Assembly (NCBI RefSeq): GCF_905147365.1
Contig: NC_056428.1
Span: 25,822,001 to 25,886,000 of the forward strand
DNA length: 64,000 nucleotides
Reading direction: 5' to 3'
Source: Aricia agestis
Lineage: Eukaryota > Arthropoda > Insecta > Lepidoptera > Lycaenidae
Shown here: positions 1 to 9,962 of the stretch, piece after piece
Numbering within the stretch: the stretch's first letter is position 1
Layout: each line of letters begins with the position of its first letter
Notes under the pieces: generated by a model
The model's input: only the letters and a program-made list of their open reading frames with translations
What the model was told of the DNA's origin: nothing
The model's database searches: none
Program-made: the position numbers and the translations under genes

Positions 1-320
1 ATTTCATAGTGCCCAAGTGTGTATACAATACACAAGAGCACTCTGGTTTCAATGAAACCAGGCCAGGTACGCATGAGTTATTTTTATAGTGCCCAAGTGT
101 GTGCGCAAATTCATATGGAGTACTCTGGTTGTTACGCAGGAGTTATGTTATAGTGCCCAAGTGTGTGCGCAATATACAAAAGCACTCTGGTTTCAATGAA
201 ACCAGGCCAGTTAAGCAGGAGTAATTTTATAGTGCCCAAGTGTATGCGCAATACACAAGAGCATTCTGGTTTCAACGAAACCAGGCCAGTTACGCAGGAG
301 TAATTTTATAGTGCCCAACT
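1..320. repeat. Tandem repeat, ~79-bp unit, about four copies
   Basis: Units starting with atagtgcccaagtgt begin at 6, 86, 150, 229 and 308 (last one cut short). Spacing is 79-80 bp except for one unit shortened to 64 bp. Each full unit holds a small inverted repeat, ggtttcaatgaaacc, and ends in a variant of ccagttacgcaggagt. The array reaches the window edge and may continue to the left. No coding potential is visible. Confidence 0.85.
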
Positions 321-330
321 GGCCTAGTTT

Positions 331-523
331 CAGAACGCGTCGTGGCCGTTTTGATTAGGGCCACATCACGGATTCGCGTCGTGGCTGTTTTTAAATGCTC
401 AGAACGCGTCATTGTTTTACTCGATTACCACAACGCGCTGTGGTCGAATAGCACGTCAGCCACGACACGAATTTCGCTTTATGGTATTTCTGTGATTACC
501 AGAACGCGTCGTGGCCGTTTCAC
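331..523. repeat. Degenerate repeats of an acgcgtcgtggccg motif
   Basis: The motif cagaacgcgtcgtggccg occurs at 331 and 500 with weaker copies near 374, 400 and 428 and an inverted version near 457. It directly follows the 79-bp array. The 88-codon open frame across it looks accidental. Confidence 0.55.
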
Positions 524-680
524 TATATTAAATTTTTTCGCTCACTTAGCGTTTTCGGTCTTTGAGCGTAACATATATAACAAAGATAGAAAGGAATTCA
601 TACTTTGAATTGATGGTCCTGAAATATGGACTGTTTTATTTGTAGGACAATGTTACTCTTAAATTATATGACTATTATTC

Positions 681-802
681 TATCAATATACAAAAAATCA
701 GCTCGTTAGGGTTCCGTCATAGGGTTCTGTAATCACCAAAACTTGGTTGACTACTGAACCCTAAAACGGTACCCTAACAAGCTGATTTTTTGTATATTGA
801 TA
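681..802. mobile_element. Short inverted-repeat element (MITE-like), copy 1
   Basis: The left end tatcaatatacaaaaaatc is matched in inverse by gattttttgtatattgata at the right end, and pairing continues through gttagggttccgt. The centre holds ggttctgtaatcaccaaaac. A second copy with the same ends is at 8997-9121. About 120 bp, non-coding, able to fold into one long hairpin. Confidence 0.7.
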
Positions 803-804
803 AG

Positions 805-1128
805 TTTTTTTTTTTTTATGAAATAAGGGGGCAAACGAGCAAACGGGTCACCTGATGGAAAGCAACTTCCGTCGCCCATGGACACTCGCAGCATCAGAAG
901 AGCTGCAGGTGCGTTGCCGGCCTTTTAGAGGGAATAGGGTAATAGAGGAGGGTAGGGATTGGAAGGGAAGGGAATAGGGGAGGATAGGGAAGAGAATCGG
1001 GCCTCCGGTAAACTCACTCACTCGGCGAAACACAGCGCAAGCGCTGTTTCACGCCGGTTTTCTGTGAGAACGTGGTACTTCTCCGGTCGAGCCGGCCCAT
1101 TCGTGCCGAAGCATGGCTCTCCCACGTA
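805..1128 (-). mobile_element. SINE-like lepidopteran retroposon, copy 1 (near full length)
   Basis: Read on the minus strand it begins gtgggagagccatgcttcgg, runs through a CT-rich part with several ccctattccc words, and ends with cccccttatttcat followed by an A-run (T-run 805-817 on plus). Other copies: 22881-23168, 52402-52596, 56098-56430, and a fragment at 5217-5306. The A-tail suggests retroposition. I see no clear tRNA-type A and B boxes, so the class is left open. Confidence 0.7.
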
Positions 1129-1376
1129 TAAATATATAGTTATAGGTTAATATATAGTTATATAATTTAACAATTAAGAGACATTGTCCTACAAATAGAT
1201 TAAACCATATATTTTAGGACCATCAAGTAAAAGTATGAAATCCTTTCTATTTCTGTTAGTTTACTTTCAAGATTTTTAGCAGATAAAAATGGTGTTCGTC
1301 TTATCAAAATGAAGCTACTCACAAAAAATTTGCTTGATAGTAATCAGAAAAAAATATGTTATAGGGCTCCCGTACA

Positions 1377-1413
1377 CGTGACTCGTGACACTCGTACAGT
1401 GTCACGAGTCACG
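1377..1413. repeat. Perfect hairpin, 15-bp arms, 7-nt loop
   Basis: cgtgactcgtgacac (1377-1391) is the exact reverse complement of 1399-1413. Between them is tcgtaca. Confidence 0.85.
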
Positions 1414-1493
1414 ACTCACGAACCAGAGCAAAATATAAAACCCATCAAACGACTGTAAATTGATAATCGCGGCCTATCATTAACCAGATAAAC

Positions 1494-1543
1494 CGTGATT
1501 TTCCAGCACTGAGCAGGCTGATGCTCAGTGCTGGAAAATCACG
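1494..1543. repeat. Perfect hairpin, 22-bp arms, 6-nt loop
   Basis: Arms 1494-1515 and 1522-1543 are perfectly complementary and contain ttccagcactgagca. The loop is ggctga. No A-tail or protein frame is associated. Confidence 0.85.
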
Positions 1544-1832
1544 ATAGCTAAGAACACCCTCGATCATGTCAGCTTTCAAACAAAAAAAAAGTAGATCAAA
1601 ATTGGTCCACCCGTTTTGATGCTACGATGCCACGGACAGATACACAGACAGACAGACACGTCAAACTTATAACCCCCCTCTTTTTGTCGGGGGTTAAAAA
1701 GTTAAACATAAAGAAAAATCCCGATCTTGAACACAACCATTTATATTACTAAAATGGGCGGTTCCCACACAATATACTTTTCTGATTTGCGCGTAAACGA
1801 CTCAATCGATGTACGGGAACAACTATAAACTA

Positions 1833-1867
1833 AAGTCCACGCGGACGAAGTCGCGGGCAACAGCTAG
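1833..1867 (+). mobile_element. Helitron 3' end (5' end not identified)
   Basis: The sequence cgcggacgaagtcgcg can form a short hairpin and is followed by ggcaacagCTAG and then T, which is the Helitron 3' structure (hairpin about 10 nt before CTRR, inserted between A and T). The same end recurs at 22303 and 43518 and, reversed, at 21307 and 29497. The start of this copy is not clear; 1560-1700 upstream holds another dispersed repeat with cagacagacagac. Confidence 0.6.
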
Positions 1868-1889
1868 TATAATATAATATTTTTAGGCT

Positions 1890-2520
1890 TTTCAATGCAT
1901 GCTACATTAAAAAGCCACTAGACACCCCTATTTAGGGGTGGAATTTATTAAAATTCTTTCTTAGGTGACGCCTACGTCATAGTAGCTTTAAATGCATACA
2001 CAGCCTCAATCCGATCGATTTAAAATTGACAGTTTCATAAAGAATTTCACCCCCTATTTTACCCCCTTACTTAGGGGATACCTACGTCACGGTTAGAACT
2101 TTATGCATGCAAAGTCTCAGACGGATTTTATTTAAATTCTAAAATAATATTTAAAATTGACAAATACAAACCCCCCTTGGGGGTGAAAACGGGGTTGAAA
2201 GAACGGGATTTCCAGAAACGCTTGAACACCGTGTATCCATTTATTAAATCAGTAGCCCAAAAATGAAGTTTCATGTTAGTTGTTACTAACTCAAGAAATA
2301 ACGGACTTTCATTTAAAATTTCAACCCCAATTTCACCCCTTGGGGGTAGAATTTCTAAAAACGGTTAAATACGTAGGTATCTATTTGTTTTTAATCAGTA
2401 GCCCAAAATTAAGTTTTATGTTTGTAACTTAAGAAATGACGGATTTTCATTCATACTTTCAACTCCTTTTTCTCCCACTTTGGGGAAAAGGAGTAGGTAT
2501 GGGCAAATTTGTATGGAGCG
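1890..2520. repeat. Degenerate repeat with recurring acccctatt/taggggt blocks
   Basis: Four short blocks resembling caccccctattttaccc followed by taggggtagaatt recur here, and agtagcccaaaa plus taactcaagaaat occurs twice (about 2250 and 2395). It appears to be an old, partly duplicated interspersed repeat. No gene is visible. Confidence 0.4.
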
Positions 2521-2740
2521 TGGGCTATCCGCGGCCAAGAACAATTCTAACATATTATATTCATACTTAAAAGTGGATAAAATACATTTTTTAAGATGAT
2601 ATGCATAATTTAATATGTATCTTAGCTTATGTTTAGAGCAAAAGCGGCTTCCCGCTTTTGCTCTAAAGGTTTGTTGTAAGGTGAAAGGTTTTTATTAGTA
2701 CTTACTCGTGTTTAATGGCACTTAATTCCGCTGCTGGTAA

Positions 2741-2770
2741 CCTAACCTAACCTAACCTAAACCTAAGTCC
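2741..2770. repeat. Telomere-like (CCTAA)n tract, left flank of LINE
   Basis: Four perfect CCTAA units (2741-2760) are followed by acctaagtcc. The last seven bases, TAAGTCC (2764-2770), are repeated at 4626-4632 on the far side of the LINE. CCTAA/TTAGG is the canonical insect telomere repeat. Confidence 0.8.
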
Positions 2771-4625
2771 TTTTTTTTATGCGCAGGGGAAACCCATCAT
2801 GGGTGCCCCGGGTTGGGGATGTGCCTCAGTTAGCTGAAGCACCCCGGGGGTATGTGGGACTCTTACCCACTAAAACCGTATACGGAGGGATGTCCTGGAT
2901 CTGTCTAACACAGGACTCCCTCCACGACCGGCCGGTTTACCTCAAAGGGGACCGGACTTCCACCAAAGTAAGGGAATGTTCCGGCAAACTGAAGCGTTCC
3001 CCTCGGCGCCGGGACTAGCTAAGCCGGGCAGGTTCCCATCCTTGCCCGGAGCCCCGGATTAGACGGAAGTGTGGAGGTTCGCGTAACGACGCCTCCGCAC
3101 TCCCGTCCAATCCGTCGGAGCGGAACGGAGGATGGGTTATCCTCTCTGTTCCGCTCCGCGGCCTCTTTCTGCGAAAGGACGGTTTCGCAGAAAGAGACCG
3201 CCGCCTGCCAGGCCTCATCGCTCTCGAGCATGCAGCGAGCCATGCTCGAGAGCGAGAGGTCCCGCCCAAGCACCGCCATGAGATCATGGCGCTGCACGGC
3301 CCAACGATTGCACACCTCGAGGGTGTGCTGGGCCGTGTCGCCCGCAGCGCCGCACTCATGGCAGGCTGGCGTAGGCTCCCTCCTGGCGACCTTACACAAG
3401 TACGCACCGAAACATCCGTGTCCGGTGAGTACCTGTGTAAGGCGGAAAGTGAGGGGTTTTCTCTTGCGACGCATCCACGCCGCAAGAACTGGACGCAGAG
3501 CCTGAGCAGTACGTTGACCGTACTGGGCCTGCGCCAGGTCCTCACCCCACCTCCTCAACAGCCACTGCTCTCCTAGCCTCCGGACCCGCCGGAGCTCCTC
3601 GCATTGTAGGCCTTCACCCCGCGACCTCCTCTCTGAAGCGAGGAAGTGCAACTCGGCGAAGACCCTTGCAACCAGCTCTCACGGCAGGTCTCCCGCCAGG
3701 GCAGTAGCTGCCGCCTAGGAGACCGTACGGTACCCCCTGATGACCCCTCACTGCTATGACCCGCTGCGCACTTCGCAGCTGGGCCTTATTACGAGCGGTG
3801 AGGGAATCCGCCCAAATTGGGGCACCGTACATGGCTATACTCCGACAGACTCCGGAGAATAACCGCCTGCAGGCTTCGCTGGGCCCTCCTATATTAGGCA
3901 GGAGCTGGCCCAGCGCTGACGCCGCCCTCACGACCTTCAGTCCCAGCTGTTGGAAGTGTGGGCCGAAGGTCCACCTCCCGTCCAGGATGAGCCCAAGACA
4001 TTTAAGCGTCGGACTCATCCTGACCACCGTCTCTCCGATAAGGAGTCGAGCTCCGGGTGGGGGTCCTCTCTTCCCGGGTCCGCGGAAGAGCAGGGCTTCG
4101 GTCTTGCCTAAGCGTACCCGAAGCCCCAACCACTCTATGCGGCTGACAACGAGGGATGCTCCCACCTCCGCCAGCCGCGCAGCCTCCTAAAAGGTTCGTC
4201 CCCGAAATAGTGCATAAGTGTCGTCGCAATAGCAGACTAGCACATTCCGGGGAGGAGACCGGTCCCTACGGAGCGACTGGGTCTTACGACCCAGTCGTTG
4301 CCGACGTAGGGCGCACCGCCGACGCACAGTCCGGTGATCGCCGCCCTTAGGAATAAGGACGAGCCGACCTTTCTTCCATGCTCCCGGGAACTGTCCGCAC
4401 TGAAGACAGCGGTTAAACAGTTCCCGGAGCCTATCTTCGAGGTGCACGAGAGCTAGAGCTAGAACTCTACCATGCACCCCGTCCGGACCAGGCGCCCTCT
4501 TCTTCCTTCGGAGATGGAACAGAACCGTCTCCATTTCGGCATCGGTGACGGGAGGCGGAACACCCTCCTCCATCGAGTCCAACGTCCGCCGGGCCATCCG
4601 CGGTGGAGCGAAGCCTGCTGGGGGG
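2771..4625 (-). mobile_element. R1/TRAS-like non-LTR retrotransposon, truncated, in telomere-like repeats
   Basis: On the minus strand this 1.86-kb element starts within a reverse-transcriptase ORF and ends in a short poly(A) (T-run 2771-2778 on plus). A 7-bp direct duplication, TAAGTCC, brackets it (2764-2770, 4626-4632), and outside that both sides are (CCTAA)4. Protein segments match an R1/TRAS-type RT and a C-terminal CCHC-like finger. TRAS and SART elements of Lepidoptera are known to insert specifically into TTAGG repeats, so target, protein type and A-tail agree. It is 5' truncated and internally deleted, hence dead. SART or another R1-clade family is the main alternative. Confidence 0.8.
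3019..4597 (-). pseudogene. Broken reverse transcriptase of the R1/TRAS-like LINE
   Basis: Three minus-strand frames make up the remnant. 4597-4187 carries the RT block with KKRAPGPDGVHGRV and FPGAWKKGRLVLIPKGG, then jumps to VLVCYCDDTY, the catalytic YxDD region (C in place of the usual A). The stretch normally between these blocks, which holds the first catalytic Asp, is missing, so there is an internal deletion. 4165-3614 holds the thumb region (TLKCLGLILDGRWTF, MYGAPIWADSL). 3651-3019 holds the C-terminal finger CHECGAAGDTAQHTLEVC. Frames change between segments. No functional enzyme is possible. Confidence 0.8.
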
Positions 4626-4656
4626 TAAGTCCTAACCTAACCTAACCTAACCCAAC
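4626..4656. repeat. Telomere-like (CCTAA)n tract, right flank of LINE
   Basis: TAAGTCC (4626-4632) runs into four perfect CCTAA units (4631-4650) and then degenerate cccaacc. With the left tract it implies a pre-insertion array of roughly ten telomere-like units. Confidence 0.8.
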
Positions 4657-5597
4657 CGAGATATCAAATTTCAGACTACATAACGTGTGCGCAGCAGCAC
4701 ATACTGGTTTTATTGTATTGATTGATTTGGAAGTTTAGAATGATGCATTAGCATTTAGGTAAGTACCTAAACATAAATAATAAATAATTATTAAGCAATA
4801 TTGTTCTATGCGATCACATTATTTCGCATTTAATTATTTTCTAAACTAAATGGACAATAACACGTCCAAAGCAAAAGTTGTTCTTAAATGGGGCGTTTCA
4901 CGCCAAGCGGACAGGAAGAAATAGTCGATTTTGATAATATTTGGATATGTTATACAGACCTACACATGTTATTAATATGTGTGCCAAATATTTTTGTAAT
5001 TAAATTGCTAGATTAAGAATGGGACTTTGAAACGTGACTTTTCTATTCGGCACTTAATGCTTCAAAGCCGATTATAGATTTGGGTGTCTACTTAATAAAT
5101 CACCAAATTTTCTGGCTGTAACTTTAACAGTTTTCGCTCAGCAATGATGAATCAGTCCGTCAGTAGTCAGGACATGTTATGTTATAAGTAATTATTATTA
5201 GTATAGAAATAGATGATGTTGCGAGTGTCCATCCATGGGCGACGAAAGTTGCATTCAAGTTTCAACTCATCAGGTGATCAGGTGACCCCTATGCTCGTTT
5301 TCCTTCAAATTTAATAAGAGAAAGGTTAGGTAGGTGCTAACTATTATTATTAAACTTTTCCTAGAATCAAATAGAACTTGGCCAAAAATTATCATTTATG
5401 ATAAAGTTAATTTTTGTGAAAATTATATACTTAAGTATTTAAAGTAAGTACTTAATTTCATAAAACCTTTTTCATGTTTTTAAAAACAATAATCATAACC
5501 GTCTAGAATAAAAGAACAAGTTTCAAACTTCAATCAACGATGTCAAAAAATTTACATCTGTGAAAAAAATAGTTGATTACGTAACCAGTCTGTACAA
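4657..5597. other. AT-rich region upstream of Imp exon; SINE-like fragment
   Basis: No gene is visible. Bases 5217-5306 are a fragment of the SINE-like family (gcgagtgtcc, catgggcgacga, caggtgaccc). The last few hundred bases may hold 5' UTR or promoter of Imp, but no convincing TATA box or initiator was found. Confidence 0.4.
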
Positions 5598-5687
5598 TAA
5601 AACGTAGTGATTATATTCTTTTTGCTGTACAATTCCGAACAAAAGATTCCGAATATAATTGCAAGTTCCTCAAAAACAGTTTTCAAG

Positions 5688-5892
5688 ATGAGCGACCAAC
5701 TAAAAACTGTGTCAGCAATGAACAAACTCTACATTGGAAACCTCCCGATAGAAGCCGATGAAGCAGCCGTAAGGCAATTATTTGCTGAACATAACTTGAC
5801 GGCGGCTGATATTTCTGTTAAGCGTGGTGGTTACGCTTTCGTCGACTTTCCGGACCAATCTGCTGCCGACCGCGCTATTGACAAACTTCATG
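5688..5892 (+). CDS. Imp: Imp (IGF2BP-type) first coding exon: start codon and most of RRM1
   Basis: Encodes the N-terminus of an insulin-like growth factor 2 mRNA-binding protein, a cytoplasmic RNA-binding protein with RRM and KH domains that controls mRNA stability, localisation and translation. The 68 codons include MNKLYIGNLP, with RNP2 LYIGNL, and VKRGGYAFVDF, the RNP1 motif; both are typical of IGF2BP RRM1. The start is the first ATG after an in-frame stop at 5598-5600; a second in-frame Met is at 5718. The exon ends at CATG before gtaaaa with one base left over (phase 1), which exactly fits the exon at 7863. Transcription may start earlier, or an upstream non-coding exon may exist. Confidence 0.93.
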
Positions 5893-7026
5893 GTAAAATA
5901 ATAATAATTTACTTAGCTGTAGTGCATTTAGTTTCAAGTAGGTGAAAATGTAGAAAAAATGTTTTCCTGTCTCCTCAGTCGATGTCCTCAGTCATGAGTT
6001 CTGTACCTAGGTACCTATAGTCTATCTAATGACAAAAACATGCAAATTCACATGCAATGCAAACACAGTAAATAATTGTGAATTAGCCCCTCAAGTTCTT
6101 GGATTAAAGCTAAAGTATAATTATTATTTATTAGCATCAAATGTTCGTCCACCTATGAAGTACTTACACTGTACAATAGTTATTACAGTAAGTAATTCAT
6201 TCGCACGTTTCAATAAATATAACCTTATTTAATACTGGGAAAGCTGTGTCTAGTATCTACTACCTATAGGCACAGAATAGAATAGTACAAAGTACACTAT
6301 AGGTACAGCTCTGCAGTGGACAGTGGTGTAAGCTGTAGGTTTCCTTGTTGCATATAGTTGCGCATAGATGGCGTTGCATGATATGAAATATTAAAGTTGA
6401 ATCAAAATGCCATAAGTCATAACCCATTTACAGTTTCGCCAGCTTGCTAGCACGGGCCCGGCGGCGATTTGAAATTCTATGATAATGATGTATTGTAACG
6501 GGATTTCTCTTTAGAATTTTAGATGCACATGGTAATGTATCAAAAAGAAAACCCAGTCCAATTCTTATGCAGCCTATTTATCGACGTTCAAAACGAAGGC
6601 GGCGGCCGTTTTTGTACCGTAGCTGTACCTGTATATTCTGAGTTTTTCGACAGGGCATTTTTAAGAGGAAGACGTCAGGAGATTTTTGACTGGCTGACTT
6701 TAAAAAACCTTAGAAACTTCGCATTTGTGATTAGAACGTAGACCTACGATTCTTGTGATAAAGAAATTAGCGCGGACCACCACAGTCGAAATGCTTTTGA
6801 TAAACTATTAAATAACACTGCAACAGCTTTGCTGATAGATGCTAGTTGATACCACAGTTTATATTACAAGACTAGCTTACACAGTTCTTTACAAGTCCAC
6901 CTTATCTTATCGTACATTTTTATTTCCCATCGAATTCAATACAACTTACTCATCCACGCAGAACCTTCAACCTGCCGAACATACAATATAAAATACAGAG
7001 TGCTACAACTAAATCATAATACATAC

Positions 7027-7179
7027 TTGGTGTGTACGTGTTCATTCCTTTTAGGAGAGTTCACTGTGAAAGACCAACGCGGCGTCACGAGCTTCCCCAT
7101 ACAATACAAAGAACTTTTATATGGGGAAACTCGTACCTACACACCCTAAAGTATTATCACTTAGTTTTGTTACACCCTG
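7027..7179. mobile_element. CAGGGTGTAAC-type MITE, left end missing
   Basis: The right end tgttacaccctg followed by TA, and internal words agttcactgtgaaag and cttccccatac, match the fuller copies at 30219-30476 and 62313-62565. The left terminus is lost. Confidence 0.65.
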
Positions 7180-7636
7180 TATATTTATCAATTGGCAGAA
7201 TTATTTGGCGTAAATCGTGATTGACCATTCAAAATCTTACCCCTTTTTCCACTCATTATATTGCCTATGCCTGTATATTGCCTATTAACTATTATTATCA
7301 CAAAAAAATTAAAACGAAACTTGAAAGAAATTTACGAGAACAAAACGTTATTTTAATTTTTGTTAGTCGACCAGCTGACCAGCTGTGCGCGCGTGCAGAC
7401 GCATCTCATTCTGATACACAGAACACAATATATATAATAGTATTCTGATACTTCTGATAGCGCGCGGATAATACACGTATCGCGCAGCCATCCTCCATTC
7501 ACATCGTCAATCATAATTTTTCATTACGTAGAGAAACAAGAATTGTCAGGTCAGTCTGTGGAACTAACAAGCAATGTAATTTGATATCCTGGCTACTTTT
7601 TACTGCGAGAAAATATCACAATCGCGGCCCCGCGGG

Positions 7637-7816
7637 ACACTTAGGCTGGTATAAATAGTCAGTAGGTACTCAAGATGGATCTCGGTCTCAAGACACGGTT
7701 CAGGCTCTGTGATTGGTTGGCTGTCAAAATTTGGACCAATCACAGAGCCGAACCGCGTCTTAAGACCGGGTCGCATCTTAAGTACTGACAATTTACGAGT
7801 ATACCAGCCTAAGTGT
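7637..7816. mobile_element. MITE-like palindromic element, 180 bp
   Basis: acacttaggctggtat (7637-7652) is exactly complementary to 7801-7816. Pairing continues inward in blocks (cacggttcaggctctgtgat against atcacagagccgaaccgcg). No coding potential. It lies in Imp intron 1, ending 47 bp before exon 2. Confidence 0.75.
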
Positions 7817-7862
7817 GTTTAGTTTTATACAACATACCTCATATTATTTTTGTTGTTTTCAG

Positions 7863-7920
7863 GTCACTCGTATTGTGGCTTGCCTCTAGTAGTGGAACCT
7901 TCGGTGGCGAATAAGAAGAC
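7863..7920 (+). CDS. Imp: Imp coding exon 2: end of RRM1
   Basis: A 58-nt exon bounded by a pyrimidine-rich acceptor (tttttgttgttttcag) and a strong donor (gtaagt). Joined to the previous exon it completes a Gly codon and reads HSYCGLPLVVEPSVANKK plus two bases (AC). LxVEPSVAxKK is the closing strand of RRM1 and the start of the RRM1-RRM2 linker in insect Imp proteins. The AC overhang would be completed to Thr by any next base, giving KKT. The phase match on both sides makes the call firm. Confidence 0.92.
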
Positions 7921-8217
7921 GTAAGTAGTCTAAAAGAAAATATAGATAGGAAATCTACCAGAATCTGATGGCAAAAAGTAAGAAAATAAATTGACTCTGG
8001 CAATACCGGGTTAATTGGAATAAAACATTTTGATCCTTTTTTTCCTTCGGCTGATTCTGTGTGTGAAACGAGCAAATATAAAAATTTATTCAAAGAGTGT
8101 GAAAGAATATTTTTTGAAAATCTGCCATCCAAATATGCCATCAGATCCTGGTAGACCTATACATATTATACTAATTAAATCCTGGATGATTAATTAATAA
8201 TTATATAGTAGTCCGGG

Positions 8218-8424
8218 TTCCGTTGAACATTTTTTTTATTACTATCAAGCTAATTTTTTGTGAGTAAGTAGCTTCATTTTAATAAGACAAACAACATTTT
8301 TATCTGCGAAAAATCTTGAAAGTGGTAGCTAACAGAGATAGAAAGGATTTCATACTTTGATTTGATGGTCCTAAAATATGGATTGTTGTATTTGTAGGAT
8401 AATGTTACTTTTAAATTATGCTAG
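8218..8424 (+). repeat. Dispersed repeat, third copy of the 565-1368 family
   Basis: Shares agtagcttcattttaataag, tatctgcgaaaaatcttga and gatggtcctaaaatatgga with 1150-1368 (inverted there). Begins near a ggttccgtt word and ends at the Helitron terminus at 8425. Confidence 0.5.
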
Positions 8425-8955
8425 CTATTTGACCGAGCTTTGCTCTGTATTCGATAAAATACGAATAAAATCATAGAAGTATTTTGATATCCTATAATAA
8501 TCAAAGTTGATATCGTTGAATAAAATGACATTTCCTAAAAATGATTCCTAGCTAGATCGATTTATCGCCCCCGAAACCCCCTATACTTATACTAAATTTC
8601 ATGAAAATCATTGGAGCCGATTCCGAGATTCCAATTATATATTACTAGCTATTTGACCGAGCTTTGCTCGATATTCGGTAAAACACGAATAAAATGATAT
8701 TTTCTAAAAATGATTCCTAGCTAGATTGACTTATCGCCCCCGAAACCCCCTATATACTGAACTAGCTGTCCCGGTAAACTTGAAAACCTTCCCTGGACTT
8801 CTACGAATATTTTAAGACTAAAATTAGCCCAATCCGTTCAGCCGTTTTCGAGTTTTAGCGCGACTAACACATTTGAAAATCCATTTTTATATATAAGATT
8901 TCATGAAAATCGTTGTGCCGATTCCGAGATTCCAATTATAAATATACATATGGCC
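8425..8955 (-). mobile_element. Cluster of three Helitron 3'-end fragments
   Basis: Three segments each start on plus with CTAGCT: near 8425 and 8646 with tatttgaccgagctttgctc, and near 8762 with gtcccggtaaacttg. Read on minus these are Helitron 3' termini with a GC hairpin before CTAG. The first two share acgaataaaatgacatttt and cgcccccgaaaccccctata, so they belong to one subfamily also seen at 26940-27036, 32478-32560 and 49590-49670. None is complete. Confidence 0.6.
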
Positions 8956-8996
8956 AAGAATTGCTCGTTTAAAGATATTAAGATAACTATTGACCT

Positions 8997-9121
8997 ACCA
9001 ATATATGTACAAAAAATCAGCTGGTTAGGGTTCCGTTTTAGGGTTCTGTAATCAACAAAACTTGGTTGACTACGGTAACCTAAAACGGAGCACTAACCAG
9101 CTGATTTTTTTGTATATTGAT
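8997..9121. mobile_element. Short inverted-repeat element (MITE-like), copy 2
   Basis: Same termini and core as 681-802: tacaaaaaatcagctggtta on the left, complementary taaccagctgatttttttgt on the right, with aaaacttggttgactac in the centre. Confidence 0.7.
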
Positions 9122-9240
9122 TGCACTGCAATGCACTTACTAAGTCTCCTTTATGTTGCGGCGTACGTACGCCATTCGTGCGATAGTAGGATAACTCAAA
9201 AAAACCTTTTTAATAATAAAATTTGTAAGTTAATTTTATT

Positions 9241-9450
9241 TTAACCGACTTTCGCAAAAAGCGAAGGTTTTAATACTGACATCAGGATTTTTAAACCCAT
9301 CGAGTTTACCGTAACAATCTTTGGCGGAGCAGCTGGCACTGATAACGCTATTTGACTAACGCAAGCAGCTGCTAGCGTTTGTAATGTCATTTTATTATTG
9401 TAAACGGCCCTTAAAATTGCCTTTAATAACTGACTCACGTCCTAATTGAG
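9241..9450. repeat. Fragment of the aaccgactt dispersed repeat family
   Basis: Starts ttaaccgactttcgcaaaaa; related starts (taaccgacttccaaaaagga) are at 49300, 50452, 60056 and 60333, and an inverted member at 14530-14785. Likely an old retroelement 3' region; class not determined. Confidence 0.45.
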
Positions 9451-9581
9451 ACCTACTTGCGATTGGTGACTGGTGAGATTGTTTTGGAATGCGAAATGAG
9501 AAGTATTAAAACGTTTTTACGGCTTGGTGTAAAAAAACATAATTATTATTTAAGTACCTATATTTTAAGTATTACTTAAAC

Positions 9582-9726
9582 TAAGTGCTTGTTTCACCAC
9601 TTCCTGATAAGTGACGAATATGCTATCCACCAATTAACTTGACAGATCAAGTATAGAGAATCTGTCAAAAAAGTTGTGAATAGCTTATTTGGAACTTTAT
9701 CAGAAACTGGTGAAACAGGCCCTTAA
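9582..9726. mobile_element. MITE-like foldback, gtttcaccacttcctgataa family, copy 1
   Basis: The left end taagtgcttgtttcaccac and the inverse of the right end (ttaagggcctgtttcacca) match; inner blocks pair as gcttatt/aatatgc and tctgtcaa/ttgacaga. Second copy at 23767-23921. Confidence 0.7.
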
Positions 9727-9962
9727 TGTTTTATTTATAATTAGACAGTTTATAAAAAATGCAAACAGATTAGCATGCAATTTACTATAGGAAAGGTACT
9801 CGGTACTCCGTACTACTCTTGAAGTCTTGAGTCCTGACTCCTGATAGAAGAAGAATATAAAAATGTTAAGAGTAGGTACTTATAAGTAAGAACTCAAAAT
9901 ATAAAAAGAAAATATTCAATGTACAACATTGACTTTCCTACGATTTTATTATATATAAGTAG

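Larger units (their letters stand above)
565..1368. repeat. Inverted copies of a dispersed repeat flanking nested insertions
   Basis: Bases 574-672 and, in opposite orientation, 1150-1368 belong to the same family (shared words such as gatggtcctaaaatatgga and agaaaggattcatactt). A third copy is at 8218-8424. Between the two arms lie the hairpin element at 681-802 and the SINE-like copy at 805-1128, so this looks like an older element broken by later insertions. Confidence 0.55.
5893..7862 (+). other. Imp: Imp intron 1
   Basis: From the donor gtaaaa at 5893 to the acceptor gttttcag at 7862. It contains two MITE-like elements (7027-7179 and 7637-7816). Bases 5940-7020 show no recognisable element; the short open frames at 6029-6232 and 6523-6741 match nothing I know. 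Confidence 0.8.

Noticed and set aside
3071..3576. Plus-strand frames of 144 and 96 codons
   Set aside because: Shadows of the minus-strand LINE; they show no motif of their own, while the minus strand has the RT finger and CCHC-like pattern.
5607..5945. Extending the Imp N-terminus upstream of 5688 or past 5892
   Set aside because: There is no ATG between the in-frame stop at 5598 and 5688, and the frame beyond 5892 is intronic (gtaaaa donor; RRM1 continues in the exon at 7863).
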